DNA of 64,000 bases from positions 34,440,843 to 34,504,842 of the forward strand of contig CP154957.1 of NCBI GenBank assembly GCA_039621445.1. The letters run 5' to 3'. Position 1 is the stretch's first letter, and the number at the start of each line of letters is the position of its first letter. This DNA is from Euglena gracilis (taxonomy: Eukaryota > Euglenida > Euglenophyceae > Euglenales). Position numbers and translations under genes: made by a program. The notes beneath the pieces were generated by a model. That model was given only the letters and a program-made list of their open reading frames with translations. It was not told the DNA's origin and ran no database searches. Shown piece after piece: positions 50,190 through 61,061 of the stretch.

Positions 50190-50540
50190 AGAATTGGGGG
50201 GGGGTGATCCCCGTGTCCCCCCCGTGTCCCGCACTTAAGGGGGGTCCCCAGAAGGCCAAGGCAACATACAGCATGAATTTTTAGCTGTTTGGCATCATTT
50301 TCCACGGTTTTTCATGGATTCTCCACGCCGTTTGACTTTCCCCCACCCACAATCCCTTTTTTTTTCACCTAGTATGGCCTGGAGCTTGGCTCGGGGTCAA
50401 TGTGAAATGAATTTTTGGTCCCTCAAAAAGTCGCAAATTTCGTCCCAGAAGGTCCCGAAAGAGGCATGTTTCCCCCGTGTGCCCCCCCGTGTCCCCCCCC
50501 CCCCCGTGTCCCCCCCGTGTCCCGCCCCACCCCCTTGTGT
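50190..50540. repeat. CCCGTGTCCC clusters
   Basis: 'ccccgtgtcccccccgtgtc' at about 50207-50230 and again at 50470-50530. Probably the two ends of a short G-run element; the stretch between has no recognised gene. Confidence 0.4.
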
Positions 50541-50765
50541 CCTAGACATTGGTTCAGGCCTGAAGCTGGTGCCCAGGACACCGTCGGCAACACTGTTTGA
50601 TTTTGGTTTTCTAAGTTCCATTCATGGCTGTCCCCTTGGTCACTAGAACGTTCAAGTTTTGTGGTTTCCAATATGGATCAAAGTAACTGGTTTTGCCATT
50701 TTGTCCACAACATTTTCTCGGTTTTGGGGTTTTGGCCATTTCTGATTAACCCAAGAGGGGACCTG

Positions 50766-51087
50766 GCACCCTCACCCCCCCCTATTTGCCCCCCCCCCCC
50801 AATTGGCTAATTGGCCTCTGGGACAAGACCGGCCAATTTCAGCAAGGCCGCAAAAAGGGCTCAGAAAACCTCCAAAAATGTCCGTTTCGAAAACTTTAAA
50901 AATTTGCTGGTTAAGAAAAAGTCATGACGAATCCAACTATGCGCGAAAAATCGACAAATTTTTCCACAGGGGAAAAAATTTGGGGTAGGGGTCCTCGAGC
51001 CCCCCCCCCTAATTGTCCCCCCCCCTAATTGGCTAATTGGGGGTCTGAAGGAGCCCGGCCATTAGCCAAATAGGGAGGGTGAGGGTA
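50766..51087. mobile_element. MITE family N2
   Basis: Left 'accctcaccccccccta' with 'tttgcc', right 'ggccattagccaaatagg' with 'gagggtgagggt'. Shares 'ctgaaggagcccggccatta' with N1. Confidence 0.6.
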
Positions 51088-51089
51088 AT

Positions 51090-51635
51090 GCAATACTCTG
51101 CCCTCCCACCAGGGGTTTTTATTTTTTAGTCTTGGACTCCCCGGGTAGGGTGGGGTGGGGGGGTCTGGCCGAGCCCCGTGGGGGGTGGGATATACTTTTT
51201 GGTGCCGAAGGCGGTGAAATTTTTTGAAAAGGGTGCTATTTTTAGCATTTTTCGTCATTTTTGGCCATTTCGGGGGAAAGTGAGTAGGTCCCCCGGGAGG
51301 GTGGGTGGGTGGGGGGACCCCCCTCCCCCCCAGCATTCCGGTCGTCAAAAAGGACGACTTTTGTCAATCGTAAAAAACAGCCATTTATCCTCGTCAGTCA
51401 GAAACACGGGGAATTATTTACATCGGTTTTGTCAAAAATGTTTCGGCGAGACCATTAGAGCATAAATGCTGCCCCGTCACTTGTGGGTCCGGTTTTTACC
51501 GCCTGAGGGCCAAGAACAATGAAGTCGTCGTTTGGAACAACGGTGGTGGCCCGAAAATTTTGGGCTTATACGTGCTGGAAGGGCCAGGCGTTCCTCATAT
51601 CGCCAGTAAACATGGGACCGTCCGTCCCCAACCCC
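51090..51635. other. Unassigned stretch
   Basis: G-run repeat debris to 51345, then about 290 bp without recognised features. Confidence 0.3.
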
Positions 51636-52130
51636 CCTGTGGCCCCAAACTGGCCACCACCTCTGCCAGCCCCCCCTGTGGTACCAAACTGGCCCAATTT
51701 GTGCCAGCCCCCCCCCCCCTGTGGCCAAACTGGGCAACACCCGTGGCACCAAACTAGCCACCACCTGTGCCAACCCCCCCCCCTGTGGCACCAAACTGGC
51801 CACAACTTGCGCCAGCCCCCCCTTGTGGCACCAAACTGGGCAACACCCGTGGCAAAAAAACTGACCTGTGCCAACCTCCCCCCCCCCTGTGGCACCAAAC
51901 TGGGCAACACCCGTGGCACCAAACTGGCCACCACCTGTGCCAACCCCCCCCCCCCTGTGGCACCAAACTGGCCACCACCTGTGCCAACCCCCCCACCTGT
52001 GGCACCAAACTGGGCAACACCCGTGGGTGCCAGCCCCCCTCCCCCAGTGGCACCAAACTGGGCAACACCCATGGCAAAAAAAACTGACCTGTGCCAACCC
52101 CCCCCTGTAGCACCAAACCGGTGCCTCATC
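51635..52130 (+). repeat. Minisatellite of GGCACCAAACTGGNCA units
   Basis: About 15 copies alternating 'ccaaactggccaccacctgt' and 'ccaaactgggcaacacccgt', separated by C runs. Open in three frames on both strands; I treat these as repeat artefacts, not a Pro/Trp-rich protein. Confidence 0.85.
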
Positions 52131-52139
52131 CACATCCTT

Positions 52140-53185
52140 CCCAAATGACACACCACATTACCAGAACAAATTCCCAGTGAAAAAAACAGTTTGTTGCAGC
52201 AATTGAGACCGCTGAAAGAAACCAATGTCAGTGCAAAACTTAAAACTGTCGACCAGTTGTCCACACCAGGGCCCTGCACGAGGGCGGACATTAATGTAGG
52301 ATGGGCCATTCCTAACGCGGACCGGGATTTTTGTTTTTGACAAATGTCTAAATGTCATATAAATGTCAATTGTCTGTCAGAAACCCTTGTCATTTGCCAA
52401 AATTGGGAATGCTGCTCCCCCCGGTCTTAAAAAAGAAAACCCTGCGCCTCACTGATTGCTTTCCTCTGTGCACTGCAGAGCATGAATCTCTCAATGAACA
52501 AGAGACATGTCTGCAGATGAAGCCCTTTCTCAAAATGGTGGTTTGCCGAACGAGGAGCCACATAAATGTTCCATTTCTGTACCTTTTATGCTCAAACTGT
52601 GTTTTGCGTCGCATTCACTGCACATATTTTTTATGCCCTCTCTCACACTGCATTTTTCCCTGTGGAAATCTAACAATGAAATCCCAAGGATGCTGACCCC
52701 CCCCGGACTGTTTCGCCCAACTTGCCCCCCTCCCCCCGAAGTTGACCCCCTGGCTGTTGGGCCCAACTTGCCCTGGGTCAATGACACGGTGGGGGGGGGG
52801 GGTAACTCATCTCTGCACGACCATAATCCGCAAGTCTGGTCAGCATATTTGTTCCCTGGGGCATCAATTTATCAATTCACCAGACAACAGATCGTTGGCT
52901 CCGTCTAAATTACACCTAATGCCCGTCTTTTTGCACTTCACACCAAATGTGTTTGCACTTCCCATAAAGTTGTGCATTTGATCTAAAAATTGTTGCATTT
53001 GCCAGTTTATTTGCGTCAGAAAGAGGTTTTACACCTATCACCTGAAAACTTTTGCCGAGGAAAATGCCCAAACGTCTCAGAATGCCCCAGCCCACAGCCT
53101 GCAGTGTAAAAGGACAATTGTGTAAAGCACAGTGATCCAAAAGTTTTCAAAATGTGGAGATGTTTTTTTGAGCATTTAAGTGTTT
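52140..53185. other. Long unassigned stretch
   Basis: Low in repeats apart from a C/G-run block at 52695-52805. Frames of 60-130 codons without motifs on both strands. No gene claimed. Confidence 0.3.
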
Positions 53186-53535
53186 AAAAACGTGGCCAAA
53201 TGCCTGCCCTGAAATTCGTGGTCATGAACACGTTTTCAATGAGGGCATTTGTGGCAATGACACGTTTTCCATTAAGGCATCTGTGTTCAGGCACGTTTTC
53301 CATTAAGGCATCTGTGGCAATGACACGTTTTCCATTAAGGCATCTGTGTTCAGGCACGTTTTCCATTAGGGCATCTGTGGCAACCCCGAGCAAGAAGCAA
53401 AAAATCGCTGTCATGAAAATCGGCGTGCAGTTGAGAGGCCGGGTGGTCCTCAACGGGTGAGGCGGGTCGGGGGCACTCTACAACACGACAGAAGGCTAGG
53501 TTGCCTTGGATCACAACGACACGGAGTGGCGGACA

Positions 53536-54069
53536 TCACGGCACACGACACGCTTTACACAAAAAAGAGCCATACTTTGGTGGCCACCGCAAATCTTGGC
53601 AATGAAAATGATATGCCAAACCGCAGGCGTCACAGACAACTTTGTTCAGCTCCACACAATTTGGATTTTTCGGAATGGCAACACCATAAAAACCACATTT
53701 CTCCTGTTTTATAGGCAGCTCACGTTGAGCCACACATTGTTCGATGACGCTCGCCTCATCGAACAACAGGCTGGGGTCCAGCTCCCATCCCGTCCAGGCA
53801 ACAAAGAAAGCATCCAGCTCAGGATAAGAGGCTTGCCGATGTTGACACAGTTTGGCGAACTCCAAACAGTTGGCAACAGCAGCAAGCTCTGCTCCTACGG
53901 AGCCGGACTTTTTCTTTGTGTTGCCCTGTGCCAGCAAGGTGCCATGAAGGGGGTCAACCTTCGGCTTCTTGGCATCTTGCTGGTATACCGCAAGAGCAGC
54001 CAGGAACAGTTCCGTCCTAGGGGGAGGTGGCAAAAGACCATTCACAAAGTTTGCCGTGCGTTTGGCCAT
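53536..54069 (-). CDS. Recombinase N-terminal domain fused to PHD finger, copy 5
   Basis: 177 codons in one frame: MAKRTANFVNGLLPPPPRTE, through ELDAFFVAWTGWELDPSLLF and EASVIEQCVAQREL, directly into PIKQEKCGFYGVAIPKNPN, then VVCDACGLAYHFHC and SFLCKACRVP. The SFQTYVNAV signature, the linker and the whole catalytic domain are deleted, but this deletion keeps the frame, so one intact small protein could be made. One zinc ligand of the finger is Tyr (CGFYG instead of CGFCG). It could act only as a DNA-binding or chromatin-binding competitor, if expressed. Confidence 0.6.
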   Translation of the reverse strand: MAKRTANFVNGLLPPPPRTELFLAALAVYQQDAKKPKVDPLHGTLLAQGNTKKKSGSVGAELAAVANCLEFAKLCQHRQASYPELDAFFVAWTGWELDPSLLFDEASVIEQCVAQRELPIKQEKCGFYGVAIPKNPNCVELNKVVCDACGLAYHFHCQDLRWPPKYGSFLCKACRVP

Positions 54070-54173
54070 ACTGGGAGGGCTGCGGGAAAAAGAAAAAAAG
54101 AAAAAAAGGAAGAAAAAAAGGGGGGGACACGTTTTCAATGAGGGCATTTGTGGCAATGACACGTTTTCCATTA

Positions 54174-54590
54174 AACCGGCGTTTGAGACGCCGGGTTCAG
54201 GACAGAACCGGCGTCCCCCCCCACGGGTTTTACGGACGCCGGTTCTGTCCTAAAACCCGGCGTTAGGAACGCAGGTCAAAACCCGGCGTCCGGTTTTCAT
54301 TCCTAAAAATGTCACCAAAAGTGAAAAGCGGCCCTAAGGTGCGTATGACTGTTTCAACCATAAAACAATCCAGTTTTTCCAAAAAAAGGGTTTCCCAAAG
54401 GTACCCCTGATGCACGCTGGTGTTGAAAACCATCTAGGAAATGCAGTTTGGGGGACCTGGTGTGGATCGTAAATCTGGTGAAAGCAGATTTGGGGAGGGA
54501 ATATTACAGGTGGAATCAAGACGTGGAAAGATGATGATTTCGTCTGTGCACGCTGTTGGGGTTCTTTCTTTTCTCTTTTTCAATATCTTT

Positions 54591-54630
<40 letters not shown>

Positions 54631-55007
54631 TTTTTTTTCTCTTTGATGCTTTTTATTTTCTTCCAGTGACATAAAATAAAATAAGAGCTCCAGGCGGCGT
54701 GGCTGAATTTTGTGGTGATCGCCAGTCGTCTGATGAAAAGAGCTTTCGATTGAGGGGTGACTTTGTCCCTCGACTATTGACACAGCCAGAAATACCCTCG
54801 CGATCGCCGGAATTTGGTGAAATGCAAAGTGGCGTGACATTGCAGATAAGTGGTCGGAGATTGGTCCTTGGAGTGTCCTTTGACCGAAGGGTGGGGGACG
54901 CCGGTTCTGTCCTGAACCCGGCGTCTCTAAAACGCCGGTTTAAACAAGGGGTGGTGGACGCCGGTTCTGTCCAAAACCCGGCGTCCGCCACCCCTTTTTT
55001 GTAGTAA
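54174..55007 (+). mobile_element. Family B copy 5, inserted in A copy 5
   Basis: Left cluster 'accggcgtttgagacgccgg'. The interior around core 1 is replaced by unrelated sequence with a 29-base T run (54596-54625). Core 2 at 54694-54757; the right end 'ggacgccggttctgtccaaa' is shortened. Confidence 0.75.
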
Positions 55008-55329
55008 AGGCATCTGTGATCAGGCACGTTTTCCATTAAGGCATTTGTGGCAATGACACGTTTTCCATTAAGGCATCTGTGTTCAGGCACGTTTTCCATT
55101 AGGGCGCCGTTTTTTGGGTCCGAATTTCACAAATTCACGTTTTTGACCTTGCGTGAATCATGACCACGAATTTCAGGGCAGGCATTTGGCGGGCTCTGAA
55201 CACGTTTTTAAACGAATTGTGGCCGAGCCCAGATTTCAGCCTGAAAACGTGTTTAGGGGGCCCCCGAAGGGGGCCCCCTGGCTGAACACGTTTTCAGGCT
55301 GAAATCTGGGCTCAGCCACAATTTGTGAG

Positions 55330-55740
55330 TAGAAACCTCTGCAAGTCAAGAAGTAATTCAGTGTTTGAAGCCTGTCTATTTTTGAAATTGTTCATTTCTT
55401 GTTTCTTAAGCATGGTGACAAAGTATTTTTACTCTCTTGGTTATCTACAAAATCCTTGCTGGAATCAGGAGCTCTCGAGATTTTGCCCAATGTACACAAC
55501 ATTAAAGCTATTCAATCTGCGGGGCTGTAGCCGGAGAGAAGGTGGTCCCCGCAGGAGTCGGACGGAACCGGCGTCCGGAACGCCGGGTTCTGTCCAACGC
55601 CGGGTTTTGAATTTTTTCATTGTGGCAACTTTAACACAGGGAATGGGAAAATCCTGCCTACTTTTTAAGGAAAAGAAATGACTCAAAAGCATTTCACCAG
55701 GATGTCCATTTTGATTCTCATCCAATTTCATTGATGTTTG
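55330..55740. other. Unassigned, with a small family B fragment
   Basis: 55556-55610 holds 'ggcgtccggaacgccgggtt', a B end piece. Otherwise nothing recognised. Confidence 0.35.
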
Positions 55741-55744
55741 CCAT

Positions 55745-57100
55745 TTTCACGGGGGGGGGGGGTTATTATTTGGGCAGTCAAAGTTGTTATTATTTGGGAG
55801 GGTGTTATTTCTAAAATGCACCAGCATTTAATGGTCTGAACAGGGAGACAAACAAACAAAAACTAACTAACAAACTAACTAACAAACAAACAAACAATGT
55901 GCTCGTGCTGACATTTATCCCATCGACCAAGAGATAACAAAGATAAAGCAAAGATGGCCAAAAGTTGTCGAAAGTGGTCAAAAGGTCCAATGGTCAAAAG
56001 TGCGGGGTTGCGGTGGTTTTTCTCTAACCTACACAAAACTACACAAAACTGTATGACAGGGGGACAGGCCATTTCTGGGTCATTGTATGCAAGTTTTCGC
56101 GTTTTTGGGCATGTTTTTTTTGGTCCGGCCCAAGGTTTATGTTTCAAAGCTTCACATGAATGTAGGAAGGGGGACAGGCCATTTTTTTTCCCGGCCAAGC
56201 TACAACCGTTTGTGGTTTGTCTCTTTAAGAAATGAATCAATAAAAGTATTCAGTGCAAAACCGGCCCAAGGTTCCCCTCGTTAAGACATCAAAGCTTTAC
56301 AAAACTTCAGAGGTGTGGGGAAAAATTTACAATATCCCCTCAGTCCCACTTTTGGGGGGGGGTGGGGGGGGGGGAGGGGGGGGAGAGGGGGGCGGGGGGT
56401 GGGGGGGGGGGGGTATGGGGGGGGTCGGGGGGGGGGATTTGATAACCCCAAGGGCCTTTTCCAGTCCAAGCACCTCTTTTTGATAACCCCAAGGGGGGGG
56501 TTTTTTTGGGGAACCCTTTTTTTCCAGCTGTTGGGAACCCGTTAAGAAAATCCGCTTATTCAAGCTTGGTTATGAAGAATGACGTATCGATTATTTCCAT
56601 GAACCATGTTTTTTTTTCAGCACAGAAGTTGCATATATTTGGACGATGATCATTTTGTGACACACACACACCTTGTGGCAGACAAACGCTTTTTCCCTTT
56701 TGAAAACTCATTTCCTAACTCCAAAATGAGTTCTCAAAAAAGTTTTCTCAGTCTAAAGCTGCCCAACCCCGAGATTTCATTATCGACGTTGAGAATTATT
56801 CAGATAACCCCCCTCAATAGAAGCGGGGGGCTGCTACAAGTGCAGGGTCCAAATAAAAGCGCACCCCCATTGATGGTCCACCACAAGCGCACCCCCCCAT
56901 TGTCATGGAAAGGATATCAACAAATGTCAGGCAGAGAGAGTCCAAACAGAAGATCAGCCCCTGCTGCCGGAGGCGGTGGTCTACTGTCAGGGCACTCGTG
57001 CTTCAATTGGGGGAGGGCCACTCCTCTTTCTGCTAAGCTCTCCTGTGAGTTGCATCACACAGGAAATCTTCTGTCTTTTTCATTCTGTGTAGTTGCGTTT
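55745..57100. other. AT-rich stretch with short repeats
   Basis: Holds a 'gttattatttggg' fragment (55755-55815), an 'aactaactaacaaac' simple repeat (55855-55895) and a 70-bp G-rich block (56355-56440). The plus frame 56606-57115 is open for 169 codons but shows no motif. Confidence 0.3.
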
Positions 57101-57174
57101 TGGTGGTTCGCTTGATGGGGACTGGGTGGCGACACGAGCCGCTGCGGGATGCCCATCGCCTAGCCCCTCCGCTG

Positions 57175-57549
57175 TCACGCTGTCCCGCTGCCGAATCTGT
57201 ACTTTCGGAAGCCCCATTGGTGGTCATCGAAGGGAGCGAGGCCCTTCCTCAGCGAGCCCGTCATATCCTTCAGAACAGTGGGACCAGGCTTCTTCCAGTA
57301 TTTGCAGTAGAAAGTGACGCCCTCTCCCCCAGGAAGAAGCCTGTCTGGGACCCCACTTTGGGGCTTGCCTGAGAACGACGGAGGTGGCAAAACGGCTTCT
57401 TTTTTGTCTGCTTTTTCAGTCGTCCCCACCCCACCAACAGAAGCCATTAGGCGGTTTTGCTTCGCCTGATTGGCCGCCACCTGCACCACATTCACGCGAC
57501 ACATTACAAGATGGACCAAAGTATCGCGCCGGCAGCTTTTCGCCTGCAC
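57175..57549 (-). CDS. Candidate C-terminal exon, unknown product
   Basis: 124 codons to a stop at 57175, with a protein-like end: GEGVTFYCKYWKKPGPTVLK, then APFDDHQWGFRKYRFGSG. Composition and codon use are unlike the repeats. Upstream, another minus-strand frame (EEDNEEICAGEKLPARYFG) overlaps, so an intron or a frameshift near 57500-57560 is possible. No family recognised. Confidence 0.4.
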   Translation of the reverse strand: MQAKSCRRDTLVHLVMCRVNVVQVAANQAKQNRLMASVGGVGTTEKADKKEAVLPPPSFSGKPQSGVPDRLLPGGEGVTFYCKYWKKPGPTVLKDMTGSLRKGLAPFDDHQWGFRKYRFGSGTA

Positions 57550-57719
57550 AAATCTCTTCGTTGTCTTCCTCGCCGCTTACACCACAATTGCAACGAGTCA
57601 GCTGGATCCTGGGCTGTTTGGTTGTTGTATTTTCAACCTCCATCCAGACCACCTACAACTGTGGGGGGAGGATTAACGAAGATGAAAATGATTCAAAGGT
57701 AGTTACCAGTCAAAAAAAA

Positions 57720-58525
57720 AGTACAAATACTTCTGAACTCAGGGTTTGTCGTTGTTATTACCTTACTGTTCTTGTGCTGCTGTTGTTGTTCTTGTTGTTG
57801 CCCCCAAGTACCCACAACTGGCCCCAAAGTGCCCACAAAATAGGCATGATGTGAGGACCAAAATATTGGCCCCACGCCAATTTAAATGTAAAAATCGTGG
57901 GCATAACCCATGTACGTCAAGGGCGCCGTAGGGGTAATGCCCACCTTTACGCCTGTATACGATTTTTCTGTCCCCATGAACAGACTGGGGACCGGCCCTG
58001 CATTTCGTCGACATGCTTCACGCAACGGTTTTGAACCGGGTTTGGACCTTTTTTTCGCCAAAAAGTCCTGTTCATATTTTCCTGCCTTGTAAATCATGGT
58101 CACGATCATCGATCATCAGGGCGTTAATTTGGGGGGGGGCAATTTACGCCGAGCTAATGTTGAACAGAAACCCTATCAAGAAAAAAAATCTTTCAGTTTC
58201 TGGAATTGTTTCCCACTGGTCCTGGAAAACGAGAGATGGGCTTGAGGTCAAGTTATTGGAGGGAACTTTGGGGGGGGGGGGGCTGGGCGCTGAAGGCCCC
58301 CCCAATGGCCCCCACAATGCTTGGTTCTAAGGCGATTTTTTGGCTTAGAGCCCAAGGTTGTGGATGCCGTTCAGTTCATGATGCCTGCATCCTGGCTTTT
58401 TCTTATTGCAAATGGCCAACTGGCATGGGATTTGTGTTTTCTGTGCCCCACGTGTCATGTGCATCTTTAGATGTATAGATATAGTTCTGAAATAAGGGTG
58501 TTAAGTGCCGTTTAATTCTGTGGCC
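57720..58525. other. Unassigned stretch
   Basis: No repeat family, no recognised gene. Confidence 0.3.
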
Positions 58526-58690
58526 ATCTGTTGAAAGCCTTGAACAGAGCTCTCGATCGACGTGCATGCACGTCAACTAATTTTCCAAATCTGACCAACA
58601 GACAGTTTAAATTTCAGAGCAGACGATCGTCTGTGGCTGAATTCTGTGGCTGTCTGTCGAAAGCCCTTGAGAAGAGCTTTCGATCGACGT
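58526..58690 (+). repeat. CORE motif, two copies
   Basis: 'gttgaaagccttgaacagag' with 'ctctcgatcgacgtg', and 105 bp on 'ggctgaattctgtggctgtc', 'cgaaagcccttgagaagagc', 'tttcgatcgacgtg'. This is the longest match to the family B cores outside B. Confidence 0.6.
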
Positions 58691-58699
58691 GTGGAACAG

Positions 58700-59800
58700 G
58701 TTGCTGAGTTTGAAATCATCAAAGTCCTGTTCACAATTTCATTCTCCGATGACCGTGCGAATTACAGGGCGATAATTGGACCCCCCCCAAACCAACATCC
58801 TGTTAATTGTGGACAGGCTGTTCATGATCAATTTTGGGGGTCGAATTATCACCCTGTATTTTGAACAGTTCATCTCCACAAAGTACAGGGCAGGCACTGG
58901 GCCTCTGTTGACGGTTACAATGAATTTTTTGGGCACATTTCTTTGGGGGGGGGGATTGATATCCACAATTTTCCGCAATTTTGCGCAATTTTCCCGCAGT
59001 TTTTCTTTTTTCGCAATTTTTCCGCACACACCTGATTTGGAAGGGGAAATGAGTTCCGGCCATTTCCACCAGAATCCCAGGTGCTTTTTTTGCTGTTTTG
59101 TTGCAATTTGCCAAATTTGCCAAAATTTACAAATTTTGACAAATTTTGGCAAATTTTTGGCCTTTATTTAAGAATTTTTCTTGATTTCTGCTGGGAAATA
59201 ATTTCGACTCTGAAGAATTCCGCATCCAGGACCAGATTTTACCTGATGCCAAACTTTTTGTCATTTTTTGTCATTTTTGGTTTTTTTCACTGAAGAAATT
59301 CCATTTCCAGAATCATCATGTTGCCAAATTGACAAACATCATGTTGTTGGACACATTTGTTGAAAAAAAAATGTGAATAACAGGTCAAAACTTACACCAA
59401 TGTTGCAAAATGCCTAGGTTTGTGAATTTTTTCAAGTCCTCTCCCGCAGAATATACATAGTCCCAAAACCGCAATTTCCACAATTTTTCCGCAATTTTCT
59501 GCAATTTCCCCCCAATTTCCCCCAATTTCCCCAAAGGCCTCCGATATTAATCCCCCCCCCCTGCTTTCTTACCTATTTCCTTGCATTGCTCTCAACTTTT
59601 CAGCTTGTCCCCCTGCCCACCATGCATTCAGGCAGAAACAAGCCATCATGAGAAAAAGGGATTGTTGTACTCCTCTGGTTTTTTCTCATGCAGGACCAAC
59701 GTTTTTGTGGATGAGATGCCAATATTTTTTGGCTCACGGACCAAAATTTTCGTCCCTGAGGCCAAGGTTTTGGGAACCTGGTGATATTGCTTTGAGGACG
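58700..59800. other. AT-rich stretch, no gene
   Basis: 'gcgcaattttcccgcag'-type degenerate repeats near 58965-59030 and 59465-59530. Nothing else recognised. Confidence 0.3.
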
Positions 59801-59829
59801 AGCTGGATTTCGGAAAGGCATTGTTGAGG

Positions 59830-60063
59830 GGGTCTGTCCCTGCCACATGCTTGGGGACTGAAGTTGGGTCGGCGGCCCTGGGACGCTGGCCGGCTGCGGC
59901 AGTGCTCATCGCAGCCCTCTCGGCGCCGGTGGCCAGCGTGGAGGCGTTCGTCTTTGCGCGCCGGGCGGCGGGCGTGGTGCTGTTCGACCTGCAGCCATTT
60001 GCGGAGTTCGACTCCATCTGGGCCCAGATGCCGACGGTCCTGGCTGCCATCGTGGCCTGGTGA
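59830..60063. CDS. Candidate GC-rich exon, strand unresolved
   Basis: About 234 bp with strongly G/C third positions on both strands, unlike the flanks. Plus reading ends ...LAAIVAW at a perfect donor (GCCTG|GTGAGC). Minus reading (MAARTVGIWAQMESNSANG) has the stronger purine-first-base pattern and an AG acceptor but no pyrimidine tract. A real exon of some host gene is likely; I cannot name it. Confidence 0.35.
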
Positions 60064-61061
60064 GCACCCAGTCCTCGTGCTGTGCTGCCTTTTTTCGTTT
60101 CTTTGTTTCTTGTCATTATTTTTTCCTTGCATTCTTTTGACACCATTTTATTGGAGTTTTCCTTCAGTATGTGGACACTGGTCACCGAACCCCCCAGGTT
60201 TTTTTTAGGAAAGTTGGGCCCTACGGGCAGGCAGAGGGGTAGGGCATTTTCGACCCCCCCCTCCCAGGGAGGGGGGTCGGGTTTTGGGGTGGGCAGTGCC
60301 ATAGCACACCCCCCAGAACCGAAGGCGCAGGGGCCCCTGGAAAACGGCATTTTCGAAGGAAAATTGGCTTGGTTGGTAGGCTGACCGCTGGGGAGGGGGT
60401 TGGGGGGACTGCTGTTGGCAGGCACCCCGGAGCACAAGGAACTCCCCCCGTTGGTGAAAGCAAGCCCGAACTCCCAGCACCCATTCTTCTGTGAGGAACA
60501 TGACCCTCCCCAAATTGAAGTGCAGTGCATTTATAGGGGACCGGGGGGGGGTGCGCATCTATTTCGACTTATTTTGCTGGTTTTTTTGTTGATTTGTAAT
60601 GAAAGCCCTTCAAAATGAGCGGTGCGCTTGTAGCGGAGCACCTCTTTTGGCAGCCTGGGGGTGAGCTTTTATTTGGACCTGGCGCCTGTAAGCGGCCCCG
60701 TGCTTCTATTATGGGTGACAGTCTCTGTTCTTTCAAGGCGCAAGCTCAAAATCCAACTCTCCAAGGAGTTGTTCAAAAGAGAATGGGGCATTTTAAGCAA
60801 ATGTGATTCTGAGGAGGTTTCTATGCTTTTTTGAGATGTTTTTGTGTTCAACCCCGAGGTGGCTGGTGGTTTCTACCTGGAATTTCAATAATGGCCTCTG
60901 AATGATAGAATTTTGACAGAAAATGGCGTTCGCATTTTTGATGAATTTGTGGCGGGTTTTGTTTTTGTCCAAAGGCTTTTCTGCCAGGTTTTTCTTCACC
61001 ATTATCCTTAATTATTTTCATAAGCAATGTGCATCCAACCTTGGTTCCCCCACCTCTTGCA

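Larger units (their letters stand above)
53190..55325 (-). mobile_element. YR element family A, copy 5, with B nested
   Basis: Left repeats 53210-53395 ('acgttttccattaaggcatc'). The gene is at 53536-54069. A B element replaces nothing but sits in a subterminal repeat (54174-55007). A resumes 'aaggcatctgtgatcaggca' and ends in a ~110-bp hairpin (about 55212-55322). AA flanks B on both sides. Confidence 0.75.

Noticed and set aside
51477-52309. Open minus-strand frames of 224 and 247 codons rich in VWCHRGG, possible secreted repeat protein
   Set aside because: They read through the 51635-52130 minisatellite; several frames on both strands are open there because the unit lacks stops and its length is near a multiple of three.
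59646-60530. 294-codon minus-strand gene
   Set aside because: Only the GC-rich part (59830-60063) looks coding; the rest covers AT-rich and C-run sequence, and the plus strand has a better splice donor.
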